Positions 17,930 to 28,420 of a stretch of 64,000 nt of DNA are shown here, in pieces. Numbering within the stretch: the stretch's first letter is position 1; each line of letters begins with the position of its first letter. This DNA comes from Cysteiniphilum litorale (GTDB lineage: Bacteria; Pseudomonadota; Gammaproteobacteria; Francisellales; Francisellaceae): assembly GCF_003428165.1 (NCBI RefSeq), contig NZ_QLIQ01000012.1:1-64000 (forward strand), in the 5' to 3' direction. Position numbers and translations under genes: made by a program. The notes below the pieces were generated by a model. It saw only the letters and a program-made list of their open reading frames with translations, did no database searches and was not told the origin of the DNA.

Positions 17930-19135
17930 TTAAGATGCCTTTTTATAAACGTAACGCGGCATAATTTCATCCGCTGTAATCTTATTCTCAAAGTCAATCC
18001 GAAGCAAAATACCTAATGCAAAGCACATAATAAGTAAGCTGCTACCTCCATAACTAATCAATGGCAATGTTAAGCCTTTAGTTGGCAGAACACCGATATT
18101 TACACCAATATTAACGATCACCTGAAAAGCTACCCAAAAGCTTATGCCATAAGCCACATAGCTTTGAAAATGGCGATTAAGAACATAAGCAAGGCTAGCA
18201 ATCCGCATGCCTTTCCAGATCAAATAAGCATAGACCATCAAAAGGACAATCACACCGACAGCACCGAGCTCTTCAGCGACTACTGACACGATAAAATCAG
18301 TATGCGCTTCAGGTAGGAAGAACTGCTTTTGAATACCACTGCCTAAGCCATCACCAAACCAGCCTCCTCGACCATACGAAATAAGTGCTTGCACAAGCTG
18401 ATAACCAGTATTATTGGCATCCGCCCACGGATTCATAAAGCCATTTAGACGCGCTAAACGATACGGTTCAAACAACACTAGAAACGTTGCCGCAACCCCA
18501 CCTAATACAATCAGGATAATAAACCATCTCAATTTGACACCCGCCATAAACATAATACCGAAAACACAGGTAAACATCACAACAGATGCGCCAAAGTCAG
18601 GCTCTTTAAGCAACAGTCCAGCCATAGCCGCAAGAATTATCAGTGGTTTAACAACACCTTTAAACGTCTCTCTGGCAACATCTCCAAAGCGCACGAGATA
18701 AGATGAAAAATACATAATCGCACATAGCTTAACAACTTCCGAAACCTGCACATTAATCACAATCAAAGGAATCCAACGTAGTGAACCATTCACCTCGCGT
18801 CCAATATGCGGAATCAATACAGCAACGAGCAAAACAAAGGCAATAATAAGCCATAGTTTATAGATTTTCTGATAGTTATCTGTTGGCACCAGTAATGCGC
18901 AAATCATTGCACCTATACCAAGCACCGCAAAGAACCCCTGACGCACACAATAAAAGTAAGGGTTGCCATAATCATAATTTGCATCAACCATCGATGCTGA
19001 GGTCACCATAATCCAACCAAATGCTAATAATCCCAACACCAAAAAAACAAATGCCATATCTAGCTCAATGGTCGCTCGAACGCGAACCTTTTTGCTATTG
19101 CGCTGACTAAATAAATTACGAATAAAAAAAAGCAC
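17930..19135 (-). CDS. ftsW: Septal peptidoglycan glycosyltransferase FtsW
   Basis: A 401-residue SEDS-family membrane protein with about ten transmembrane segments. FtsW polymerises lipid II at the division septum with its cognate class B PBP. The large periplasmic loop GYQLVQALISYGRGGWFGDGLG and the following LPEAHTDFIVSVVAEELG are diagnostic of FtsW/RodA. Position directly after murD (four-base gap) favours FtsW over RodA. Confidence 0.94.
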   Translation of the reverse strand: MLFFIRNLFSQRNSKKVRVRATIELDMAFVFLVLGLLAFGWIMVTSASMVDANYDYGNPYFYCVRQGFFAVLGIGAMICALLVPTDNYQKIYKLWLIIAFVLLVAVLIPHIGREVNGSLRWIPLIVINVQVSEVVKLCAIMYFSSYLVRFGDVARETFKGVVKPLIILAAMAGLLLKEPDFGASVVMFTCVFGIMFMAGVKLRWFIILIVLGGVAATFLVLFEPYRLARLNGFMNPWADANNTGYQLVQALISYGRGGWFGDGLGSGIQKQFFLPEAHTDFIVSVVAEELGAVGVIVLLMVYAYLIWKGMRIASLAYVLNRHFQSYVAYGISFWVAFQVIVNIGVNIGVLPTKGLTLPLISYGGSSLLIMCFALGILLRIDFENKITADEIMPRYVYKKAS

Positions 19136-19139
19136 GCTG

Positions 19140-20681
19140 TTACCTTAGCTTATTAACCAATTCTTCAAAATATTCACCACGATGAGCATAGCTTAAAAAG
19201 CCATCGAAGCTTGCACATGCCGGTGATAATAACACAATATCATTTTGGCATGCGAGGGTTGTGGCAGCATTAAATGCCTCATCGAAGCTCTGACAAAGCA
19301 CACAATCAACCTCATTGGCAATGGCTTGATAAATTGACATGCGATCCTGCCCATAAACTACTGCTTTTCTAATATAGGTTTTAAGCACTGATACTAATTC
19401 CTTAAAATCAGCACCTTTTGCTAAACCACCTAATAAAATAATAATGTTTTTAGTCTCTTGATTACCTAAGCCGATAAGAGCGGCTTCAGTTGATGCAATA
19501 TTGGTGGCTTTTGAGTCGTTAATATAGCGGATATGTTTAAACGTTCTAACCAAACGGCAGCGATGCGCAAGCGGATTAAATGTAGCAATTGCTGTTTTAA
19601 TCTTCACTTTATCACTATCTGACAACCCTATAGTTTGTTCTAAGCTTCCTCCTTCTCCCAACACCCCGCCTCGCATGCTCGGCACCCCTCTTGCAAAGAG
19701 GGGAACCTCTACCTCTAAGTCTACTTGATTCCCCTCTTTATAAGAGGGGTGACAGTCGTAGACTGGCGGGGTGTTTTTAAAATCACAAGCTTGTCTTGAG
19801 GTTGCTAAAGCACTTGCCATCATTTCTAAAACAACCAGCACTGCTAAGATATTCTCAAGATTATGCTTACCTTGTAATATCAACTCAGACTGCTGACAAA
19901 ATACCTCATGATGGAATATCGCTTTGTCATCATCGACATAAGTAATGTCATTATTAAAATATGAAAGAGTAGCATCCACTCTATGATTTAATAAATCTTT
20001 TTGCTTGGCATTCATTACACGATATTTACCACGCGCGAACAATGCCAACTTAGCATCACAATACGCCTTATAATCAGCATAACGATCTAAATGATCAGGA
20101 GATAAATTAAGTACCGCAACAACATCAAACTGTGCATGTTTTAATAAATCAATCTGAAAGCTTGAAATCTCAAGCACATAAACATTAACATTTTCATCGA
20201 TAAGGCTTAAAGCAGGGGTGCCAATATTGCCGCCTAATGCAGTATTTATTCCAAGGCTTTTAAGCACATGAAAAAGCAAAGAGACAACGGTACTTTTGCC
20301 ATTTGAACCCGTTACCGCAATCACTTTTTGCCTTTTTTTCTTATGGTTTTTCTCGTCATTGCCTGATGCGATAGCTAATGCAAATAGCTCAATATCACCA
20401 ACGACTTTATGCCAATGATGATAGAGTTGATTAAATGGTGCTTTATTGACGGGAATGCCCGGAGCTACGACAATTAAATCATAACTTTCAAGGTTGATTT
20501 CATCAAAGTTTTGGTAATCAACTATAACACTCACGTTTTTAAGGTTTTGATCGAAGATATCGATCTCTAGCGCATAAGCTTTTAGATAATCAACAACCGC
20601 AATCCCTGAAATACCAAGACCCACGACTAATACGCGTTTTATTTGTTGTGTTTGATAATAAAAAGGCTTTGACTCAATCAT
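19140..20681 (-). CDS. murD: UDP-MurNAc-Ala:D-Glu ligase MurD with in-frame repeat insertion
   Basis: Adds D-glutamate to UDP-MurNAc-L-Ala. Motifs KRVLVVGLGISG, VTGSNGKSTVVSLL, EISSFQ, LSPDHLDRY, RYINDSKATN and LLSPACASFD are all present, so the enzyme should work. At 513 residues it is about 75 longer than E. coli MurD (438). The excess lies mostly between NILAVLVVLEMMAS and the IATFNPLAHRCRLV block, just before the C-terminal domain. There, about 39 codons (residues 303-341) are a palindromic repeat element (19660-19775) read in frame. The extra loop (YKEGNQVDLEVEVPLFARG) is low-complexity and probably surface exposed. Neighbours are mraY (12 bases upstream) and ftsW. Confidence 0.95.
   Translation of the reverse strand: MIESKPFYYQTQQIKRVLVVGLGISGIAVVDYLKAYALEIDIFDQNLKNVSVIVDYQNFDEINLESYDLIVVAPGIPVNKAPFNQLYHHWHKVVGDIELFALAIASGNDEKNHKKKRQKVIAVTGSNGKSTVVSLLFHVLKSLGINTALGGNIGTPALSLIDENVNVYVLEISSFQIDLLKHAQFDVVAVLNLSPDHLDRYADYKAYCDAKLALFARGKYRVMNAKQKDLLNHRVDATLSYFNNDITYVDDDKAIFHHEVFCQQSELILQGKHNLENILAVLVVLEMMASALATSRQACDFKNTPPVYDCHPSYKEGNQVDLEVEVPLFARGVPSMRGGVLGEGGSLEQTIGLSDSDKVKIKTAIATFNPLAHRCRLVRTFKHIRYINDSKATNIASTEAALIGLGNQETKNIIILLGGLAKGADFKELVSVLKTYIRKAVVYGQDRMSIYQAIANEVDCVLCQSFDEAFNAATTLACQNDIVLLSPACASFDGFLSYAHRGEYFEELVNKLR
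19660..19775 (-). repeat. Palindromic repeat family A, copy 1, inside murD
   Basis: A 116 bp element bounded by inverted repeats aacaccccgcc (19660-19670) and ggcggggtgtt (19765-19775). It has an inner inverted pair around CACCCCTCTT and AAGAGGGGTG. The second copy (60587-60699) matches in both arms and in the same orientation relative to the coding sense here; the centres differ. No stop codon occurs in the murD frame, so the host gene tolerates it. It resembles Rickettsia palindromic elements in behaviour, though not by known sequence identity. Confidence 0.88.
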
Positions 20682-20693
20682 TTCATCGTCACA

Positions 20694-21785
20694 TTAGCGC
20701 ACTTTAAGTGCAGCAAGCCCAATTAATACAAAAATAACCGTTAAAATCCAAAAACGCACCACCACTTTGGTTTCAGGCCAACCTTTTAATTCAAAATGAT
20801 GATGAAGTGGCGCCATTCTAAAAATACGCTTTTTTCTTAGTTTGTACGAGCCAACTTGCAGAATAACTGAAACCGTTTCCATCACAAACAAAAAGCCCAT
20901 AATAAAAAACACCAACTCTTGACGAATAATAACGGCTATGGTGCCAAGTGTCGCCCCCAATGCTAGCGAACCAACATCGCCCATAAATACTTCCGCAGGA
21001 TACGCGTTAAACCACAAGAAACCAAAGCCAGCGCCGGCAATCGCGGCACAAAATACAACAAGCTCATCAATGCCAACATTGGGCATATAATCAAACAGCA
21101 AATGCCCAGCAAAGGCGCTATTGGTAATGACATAGGCATAAACAGCAAGCCCCATTGCTACAAGCACAATCGGTAAAATTGCCAAACCATCTAAACCATC
21201 GGTTAAATTCACCGCATTGCTACTTCCGGTTATCACAAAATATCCCAACAGGATAACCCAAGCACCTAGCGGAATAACCCAATCTTTGCTAAAGGGGATT
21301 GATAAACTAAAGTCCATATAGTTATGCAATAAAGCATAAACCCACAGCATTGCCACGATTGCAAAAATCGACTGCATCAAGTATTTGTATTTGGCACGTA
21401 AACCTTTAGGGTGCTTTAATACTAGCTTTAGAAAGTCATCTAAAAAACCAATCAAGCCAAAACTGACAAGTACAAAAAGCAATACCCATATAAAAGGACT
21501 ATTAAGCTTTGCCCATAGTAAAATCGATACAACAATGGAAAAAATAATTAAGCAACCACCCATCGTCGGTGTGTTTTTCTTCACCAAATGCGTTTGCGGT
21601 CCATCATCCCTCACTACCTGCCCTATCTGCATTTTACTCAACCAGTTAATCATTGGTTTGCCAACAAACAAACTAATTAAAAGTGCCGTTAATGCTGCCA
21701 TAAGTGAGCGCACCGTCACATAACTACTAAAAATATGCATAAACGTAAAATATTGTGACAACCAACCGGTTAACCATAATAACAT
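20694..21785 (-). CDS. mraY: Phospho-MurNAc-pentapeptide translocase MraY
   Basis: Transfers phospho-MurNAc-pentapeptide to undecaprenyl phosphate, making lipid I at the inner membrane. The 363-residue polytopic protein has the conserved TPTMGG near its first helices, FLDDFLK with the catalytic aspartates, [11 protein letters not shown], and the C-terminal [22 protein letters not shown] block. It is first in the mraY-murD-ftsW run. The usual upstream dcw genes are absent from this locus. Confidence 0.96.
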   Translation of the reverse strand: MLLWLTGWLSQYFTFMHIFSSYVTVRSLMAALTALLISLFVGKPMINWLSKMQIGQVVRDDGPQTHLVKKNTPTMGGCLIIFSIVVSILLWAKLNSPFIWVLLFVLVSFGLIGFLDDFLKLVLKHPKGLRAKYKYLMQSIFAIVAMLWVYALLHNYMDFSLSIPFSKDWVIPLGAWVILLGYFVITGSSNAVNLTDGLDGLAILPIVLVAMGLAVYAYVITNSAFAGHLLFDYMPNVGIDELVVFCAAIAGAGFGFLWFNAYPAEVFMGDVGSLALGATLGTIAVIIRQELVFFIMGFLFVMETVSVILQVGSYKLRKKRIFRMAPLHHHFELKGWPETKVVVRFWILTVIFVLIGLAALKVR

Positions 21786-21905
21786 CTAAAAAAACCTTGC
21801 CTTAACTACCTAAATTGCACGGTTGAAAAACAGTGCACCACAAATGCAACGTATTCTAGTAAGCCTAATTGCAGAACACAACCAAAGCTATGTTAAAAAA
21901 GTAAT

Positions 21906-21935
21906 AAAAAAGGGGCGTCAAGCCCCTTTTTTATT
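21906..21935 (-). terminator. Rho-independent terminator after groEL
   Basis: A strong GC hairpin, aggggc / gcccct with a four-base loop, is flanked by an A run on the left and a T run on the right. It lies about 26 bases past the groEL stop on the minus strand. It can work in both orientations and separates groEL from mraY. Confidence 0.85.
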
Positions 21936-21960
21936 ATTTATAGTTGTGGATAGCTGATGA

Positions 21961-23619
<1,659 letters not shown>

Positions 23620-23697
23620 TTAAATTTCTTTGTTTATTCTTAATTAAAAACTTCGCTTTTAAAATCAATCATATGATGTGGTATCATCCTTAGCATC

Positions 23698-23721
23698 GGG
23701 CGTATACAATACGCCCCTACA
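23698..23721. repeat. Short palindromic repeat family C, copy 1
   Basis: The sequence GGGCGTATACAATACGCCCC is a near-perfect palindrome followed by TACA. It sits in the groES-groEL gap and would form a hairpin in the mRNA between the two cistrons, which could alter their ratio. Other copies are at 45621-45638 (half) and 55700-55723. Confidence 0.75.
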
Positions 23722-23753
23722 GAAGCTCACCAAGAACACTACCACGCCAAAGA

Positions 23754-24041
23754 TTATTCAATCACACCCATGATATCTTCTTCACGCATCATTAATAGCT
23801 CTTCACCATCAACTTTAACTTCATTGCCTGCGTACTTACCAAATAGTACTTTATCACCCACTTTAACATCAAGCGCACGAATTCCGCCATCTGTTAAAAT
23901 CTTGCCGTGACCTGCTGCAATAATCGTACCTTGCATTGGTTTTTCCTTAGCGCTATCCGTTAGGATAATCCCGCCTGCTGATTTTTCTTCTTCCTCAGCG
24001 CGACGAACCAACACTCTATCATGTAAAGGGCGAATTGCCAT
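23754..24041 (-). CDS. groS: Co-chaperonin GroES
   Basis: A 95-residue lid for Gro[35 protein letters not shown] contains the mobile loop (EKSAGGIIL), and the rest matches the family to the end ([14 protein letters not shown]). It is first in the groES-groEL operon and follows a sigma-32-type promoter at 24099-24126. Confidence 0.98.
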   Translation of the reverse strand: MAIRPLHDRVLVRRAEEEEKSAGGIILTDSAKEKPMQGTIIAAGHGKILTDGGIRALDVKVGDKVLFGKYAGNEVKVDGEELLMMREEDIMGVIE

Positions 24042-24366
24042 ATTTAGACTCCTTTTTTAACCTATTTGTTAAACATTAGTTGTTTATTGCAGGCAAAAAT
24101 ATGGTGATAGCAATTTGCATTTCAAGAATTTTTTTAAAAGTTTTTTGATTTATTTTTTTGGATTAACATTAATGCCCATTTTACACTCAAAAACTCCTCT
24201 TAGGTTTATCTTTCATAAAACTAATAAACCATTACAAGTTTAAAATAAAAGTATTACTTTAAGTTCATCAATCCCTTTTAATTCAGCAATTTACAATTTT
24301 CTTACAGATTTATGGAGAAATCCCTTCTACCATAGCGTTAATCTTTTATAAAATTAGAGCTTTTCC
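24042..24366. other. Intergenic region between groES and a divergent orphan gene
   Basis: This 325-base, very AT-rich stretch separates two divergent genes. The groES heat-shock promoter is at 24099-24126. The remainder shows long T and A runs but no clear ORF, RNA gene or inverted repeat. The promoter for the plus-strand gene at 24367 must lie in its right half; I cannot single out a convincing pair of hexamers. Confidence 0.6.
24099..24126 (-). promoter_or_regulatory. Sigma-32-type heat-shock promoter of groES-groEL
   Basis: On the minus strand CTTGAAA (24120-24126) and CACCATAT (24099-24106) are separated by 13 bases. This matches the E. coli sigma-32 consensus (CTTGAAA, 13-14 bases, CCCCATnT) at nearly every key position. 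It lies 58 bases before the groES ATG. Confidence 0.8.
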
Positions 24367-25431
24367 ATGAATCTTACTTCACATACTTTCATCGATGCTA
24401 TCATATGGGACTACTTGGATAATTTAGGCTTTCTTGCCTTATATTATACCAATAGCAGATACCGTGAAACAATTGATAGGTACTATATTGATAACAATTA
24501 CTATAGAGCCAACCAAACACAAATCATAAATAGAGCAGACTTTATACGAGGATCAAACAACGTACTAAAACGTTGTATACAAGAAAGAATGAGTGTAGTT
24601 GATGCATTTGCTCTATCCACTGAGTACTATTCAGATCAAAAGGGAAAGTTCTCTTGGATTCACAAACCAATAGTAGCCAATTTCTCAGATAAAGCTAAAC
24701 ATGAGTGTATTAAAAACTGGAAAGAATTAAGAGCAATGGTATCTTATGAAGAAAGAAACAAAAACCATGGCGTTAAAATGCATTGGAATAATCTTGAAGA
24801 TACGCCCACAGACCAATTTCACTTTCATCAATCCATAGGTAGAAATATAGCCTCAAACAGCAGTAAAAAGATCAAATTTAGCCCCAAAAGTCACGTTAGA
24901 ATTCTTATGATTATCAATGATAGCTTTAATTTACGTAATCTTTCAACCATTAGCTCAGGGCGCATCAAGCATCTTCTAGAAGCATTATCTAAATTAGCAC
25001 CAGATATCCATTTTAGCTTAAGCGCCGAGTTACAAAAACAAAAGTTTTTTGACCTAGAGTTTTTAGCAACCTTATTTGGGATAAATCCAAAAATAACTAT
25101 TGGAAACACAATCATAGAGTTTATATTTGCCAAATACTCTGATAACTACCTAGATATTATGCAAAAAAAGCCCGTTGATCGACTCCATTTCTGCCAGTTA
25201 TATGGCAATAAGTATCATACAAGAGATATAGACATTTATTCTGACGCAAATCACCCTGTATTATTTAATAAACTTTTTAATTATCAGTCACAAGGATTGG
25301 CAAACCATATTCAAGAAATCATTAACGCAAATAATAAGCCCATATCGATATTTACGATTCTGAGCGGACAAGCCTCCGATGACTTATTTGAGCATGATTT
25401 TTATAAGACTACATTTAAAAAACTACGCTAG
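24367..25431 (+). CDS. Hypothetical protein, unrecognised
   Basis: A 354-residue soluble protein, the only plus-strand gene between 1 and 36.8 kb. It has no signal peptide or membrane segment and matches no family I know. It is rich in N, I, K, Y and H, with strongly AT-biased codons compared with the chaperonin genes beside it, suggesting recent acquisition or weak constraint. The N-terminal part is rich in aromatics (DNLGFLALYYTNSRYRETIDRYY). The C-terminal 170 residues look alpha/beta (VRILMIINDS, PISIFTILSGQASDD). It faces a convergent gene at 25585. Whether it is expressed is unknown. Confidence 0.7.
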   Translation: MNLTSHTFIDAIIWDYLDNLGFLALYYTNSRYRETIDRYYIDNNYYRANQTQIINRADFIRGSNNVLKRCIQERMSVVDAFALSTEYYSDQKGKFSWIHKPIVANFSDKAKHECIKNWKELRAMVSYEERNKNHGVKMHWNNLEDTPTDQFHFHQSIGRNIASNSSKKIKFSPKSHVRILMIINDSFNLRNLSTISSGRIKHLLEALSKLAPDIHFSLSAELQKQKFFDLEFLATLFGINPKITIGNTIIEFIFAKYSDNYLDIMQKKPVDRLHFCQLYGNKYHTRDIDIYSDANHPVLFNKLFNYQSQGLANHIQEIINANNKPISIFTILSGQASDDLFEHDFYKTTFKKLR

Positions 25432-25584
25432 CACCCACACATCCCCCACCCAAATATAAAAAGATACATTGTATGTGCCTTGAACTAACATCCGCTTACT
25501 CACTCCAGACTTATTAGAATATCTATAGTCTTTATCTACTTCAATTACCAATCTCATACAATACAAAGCTTATATGATATAGGG

Positions 25585-27363
25585 TTACCAACCAATCGGC
25601 AACCTGCTTTTTAACTCCCCCTTTAACTGATCTTTAACAGCATTGGTGCCTGACTCAATTAAGATATTCTGCAATTGGGTATTATCCATCTCGATTACAG
25701 GATTGTTCAGGCTACCTTTGACATTAAATTTCAGTGGCAGCTTCGCTAATGACTGATTGACACCACCTGCATTAATCTTCGCATCATAAAATGTAATATT
25801 TGCAGGCGCATTAAGTTCAATATCACCAGATTGCCATCCCCAAGATCCGTGCATACTAATATCATATGTCTTAGCCGTGAGATTAAAGCTATTACCAAAG
25901 TTAATATCATTTAACAGTTTATCCGCAGGCATATCTTTGAGCATTAAACCAAAGCTTGGCGCAATTCGACTATTATTCGCACTAACAAAATCAACATTCA
26001 TGGTTTTATCAACACTAACAATATTAATTTTTGTCGGTGCAATGGTAAGCCACGGTTGTGTTGAAAGATTACTTGCTGTGACATTTAATTGTAAGCCATC
26101 GTTATAGTGAATATTGTTGACCATAAGCTTAGCAATCACAAGAGTTGGTGATTGCTCAATTAGATGCAACGCCTGCCTTTGTGCATATTGATAGACGGGT
26201 ATAACATCGTTATTTTCTTTACTAATGGCTTTATCTTCCTGAGCTGCCGACTCAGGTGCCAGCCATTTAATCACGCGTACAAGCTTAGCAAGATAATCAT
26301 AATATTCGTTGGCATTTTTAATGTAATGACGCACATCAAATTGTTGTGTTTTATCCTTTTCACTCACATCTCCCGCTGAACCTGCTGTTTTTGATTTATC
26401 ATCAACTGGAGTTATAGTATCACTTTCTGTATTTGTATTAGCATATAATGACGCTTTACTTTGACGTTTGCTATTTGTTAACACACTATCGACAACCACA
26501 TCACTTAGCTCAAGGCGTTTTGCCAACAGTGCGCTTACATTGACTTCAGCTTCCAACTCTTTTGCAAAAAAACTATTTTGATATAAATCATCAGGATTGG
26601 CAAAAGCCAAATCCTTGATCACTATTTTTCCATCTAAAGCATCAATATCAAGTTGACCTATATCTACTGTCGCGCCATTAACTTTGGTTAGCTGTGTAAC
26701 TAAAATATTTTTGACAACTTGCGACTGCAAGAAGCTATTCATAACAAATAACAAAATAACGATCATAACCGTTACAATCACACCCCACCAACGAAACGGA
26801 TGCTTAAGCTTTTTATCACGTAACTGAATCCAATGAATTTTATGTGCTGATTTACCAAAGATAGCCCATGATATGACTTTGATAGATCGCTTATTAATGA
26901 TTCTATTGTACGCTTCTTTTTCAGTCTGTAGTGCTGCCATTTTAACTTTGATATTTTTAGCAGATCGCGCAAGCACAAAGCCCACAATCACACCAAGAAT
27001 AATTGCTAAGATGAAGCTACCACTCACCAGATAATAATCAAATCCAGCATATGCTAACACTGGCGCGTTAATCATCCATTTAAATAAAGGTTGCAGGAAG
27101 CCATCTAATAACCAAGTCCCCAGATGGTAAGAAAGTCCCTCTAAAATAAAGGATAAAATCTCAGCAACCGCAAAAATAATCGCTGCCACGACTAAATTGA
27201 CATTGAATAACAATAAAAGCAAAACGGCAACAAGATAGATAAGTGGCGCATATTGAAATCCTGGCATAAACCCTAATACAAAACCAAATAACGCGGCTAA
27301 AAATAGCTGCATTGGATTAGATTGCCCCGTAATAATTGCTATAAGCTTTTTGATAAATTTCAT
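25585..27363 (-). CDS. Membrane protein, TIGR03546-TIGR03545 like fusion
   Basis: A 592-residue protein in two parts. Residues 1-150 (QSNPMQLFLAALFGFVLGFMPG and several membrane helices) resemble the small TIGR03546/DUF2062-like membrane protein. From about residue 190 (HPFRWWGVIVTVMIVILLFVMNSF, then NGATVDIGQLDID and LAFANPDDLYQNSFFAKELEAEV) it resembles TIGR03545, an AsmA-like protein with a single membrane anchor and a long periplasmic part. In other gammaproteobacteria these are usually two adjacent genes, so a fusion is likely. A role in envelope lipid transport, by analogy with AsmA-like proteins, is only a guess. Confidence 0.7.
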   Translation of the reverse strand: MKFIKKLIAIITGQSNPMQLFLAALFGFVLGFMPGFQYAPLIYLVAVLLLLLFNVNLVVAAIIFAVAEILSFILEGLSYHLGTWLLDGFLQPLFKWMINAPVLAYAGFDYYLVSGSFILAIILGVIVGFVLARSAKNIKVKMAALQTEKEAYNRIINKRSIKVISWAIFGKSAHKIHWIQLRDKKLKHPFRWWGVIVTVMIVILLFVMNSFLQSQVVKNILVTQLTKVNGATVDIGQLDIDALDGKIVIKDLAFANPDDLYQNSFFAKELEAEVNVSALLAKRLELSDVVVDSVLTNSKRQSKASLYANTNTESDTITPVDDKSKTAGSAGDVSEKDKTQQFDVRHYIKNANEYYDYLAKLVRVIKWLAPESAAQEDKAISKENNDVIPVYQYAQRQALHLIEQSPTLVIAKLMVNNIHYNDGLQLNVTASNLSTQPWLTIAPTKINIVSVDKTMNVDFVSANNSRIAPSFGLMLKDMPADKLLNDINFGNSFNLTAKTYDISMHGSWGWQSGDIELNAPANITFYDAKINAGGVNQSLAKLPLKFNVKGSLNNPVIEMDNTQLQNILIESGTNAVKDQLKGELKSRLPIGW

Positions 27364-27479
27364 CGTGATATCCTTTCTAAATCGACTCTCAAAACAAACT
27401 GTAGTCTAAAAAGCATATTCACTCAAGCTTGATACGCTTAATGCTTAGCTCTTTATCAGAAAGGCAAGGGTAGAGTAAT

Positions 27480-28409
27480 TTAGCAATTAAAGACTCTCAA
27501 CACTTGATCAAGCTTCTCATCAAACTCTAAATTAGCATCAATCTTAAATATCGGTTGTTGCCAATTGCGAATCCACGTTAACTGGCGCTTGGCTAGCTGG
27601 CGTGTTGCCGCAATTCCCTTGGCAACAAATTCCTTATAATCATACTCGCCATCAAGGTGCTGCCATGCTTGGCGATAACCAACACTGCGCATCGATGGCA
27701 GATCAGCATGCATAAGCGCTAGATTTTTAAGCCCTTCAACTTCTTTTAAAAAACCATTATCTAGCATTTGCATAAAGCGCTTTTCAATCATCTGATGCAA
27801 ATGTTTACGATCATTTGGAACTAATGCACATAAGTTAAGTGATTGACCTAAACCACCCTCTTTGGCATTTTCAGCAATAATATGCGAATAAGGTTGGTCA
27901 GTAAGTAATATCACTTCAACGGCACGCTCAATCCGTTGTTGATCATTTGGGTTAAGCTTGTTGGCTGTGAGAGGATCTTTATGCATCAAGAAGTCATGCC
28001 AATACGCTAAATCTTGTAACTTTATGGTGTCACGCATTTTATCATCGGTCTCAGGTAGCTTAGATATACCTTCTTGCAATGTTTTAAAGTACATCATCGT
28101 GCCACCAACAAGTAATACTTCTTTGTTACGTGCATGGATATCTTGAATCAATCGCTTAGTATCATTGATAAAATCATTGACCGAGTAATTAAACCACGGC
28201 TCGATAATGTCAATTAGATGATGGACAACACCCTTCATTTCCAAAAGATTTGGCTTAGCTGAACCAATATCTAATCGCTTGTATACCAACGCTGAATCAA
28301 CACTGATAATTTCAGCATTCATTTCTTTGGCAAGTTCAATGGAAAGAGACGTTTTTCCTGAGGCAGTAGGACCTGCTAAGGCATAGACTTTTTTTGAAAT
28401 AACAGACAT
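27480..28409 (-). CDS. miaA: tRNA dimethylallyltransferase MiaA
   Basis: Adds a dimethylallyl group to A37 of tRNAs reading UNN codons. At 309 residues it is standard. [18 protein letters not shown] is the P-loop, [18 protein letters not shown] and [11 protein letters not shown] are family blocks, and the C-terminal [14 protein letters not shown] ends the tRNA-binding part. It starts 11 bases after ppiD. The hfq gene that often follows miaA is not here; the next gene is the AsmA-like fusion. Confidence 0.95.
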   Translation of the reverse strand: MSVISKKVYALAGPTASGKTSLSIELAKEMNAEIISVDSALVYKRLDIGSAKPNLLEMKGVVHHLIDIIEPWFNYSVNDFINDTKRLIQDIHARNKEVLLVGGTMMYFKTLQEGISKLPETDDKMRDTIKLQDLAYWHDFLMHKDPLTANKLNPNDQQRIERAVEVILLTDQPYSHIIAENAKEGGLGQSLNLCALVPNDRKHLHQMIEKRFMQMLDNGFLKEVEGLKNLALMHADLPSMRSVGYRQAWQHLDGEYDYKEFVAKGIAATRQLAKRQLTWIRNWQQPIFKIDANLEFDEKLDQVLRVFNC

Positions 28410-28420
28410 AGGGTAAATAA

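Noticed and set aside
27364..27479. Looked for hfq next to miaA
   Set aside because: The gap is only 116 bases and contains no Sm-like coding frame.
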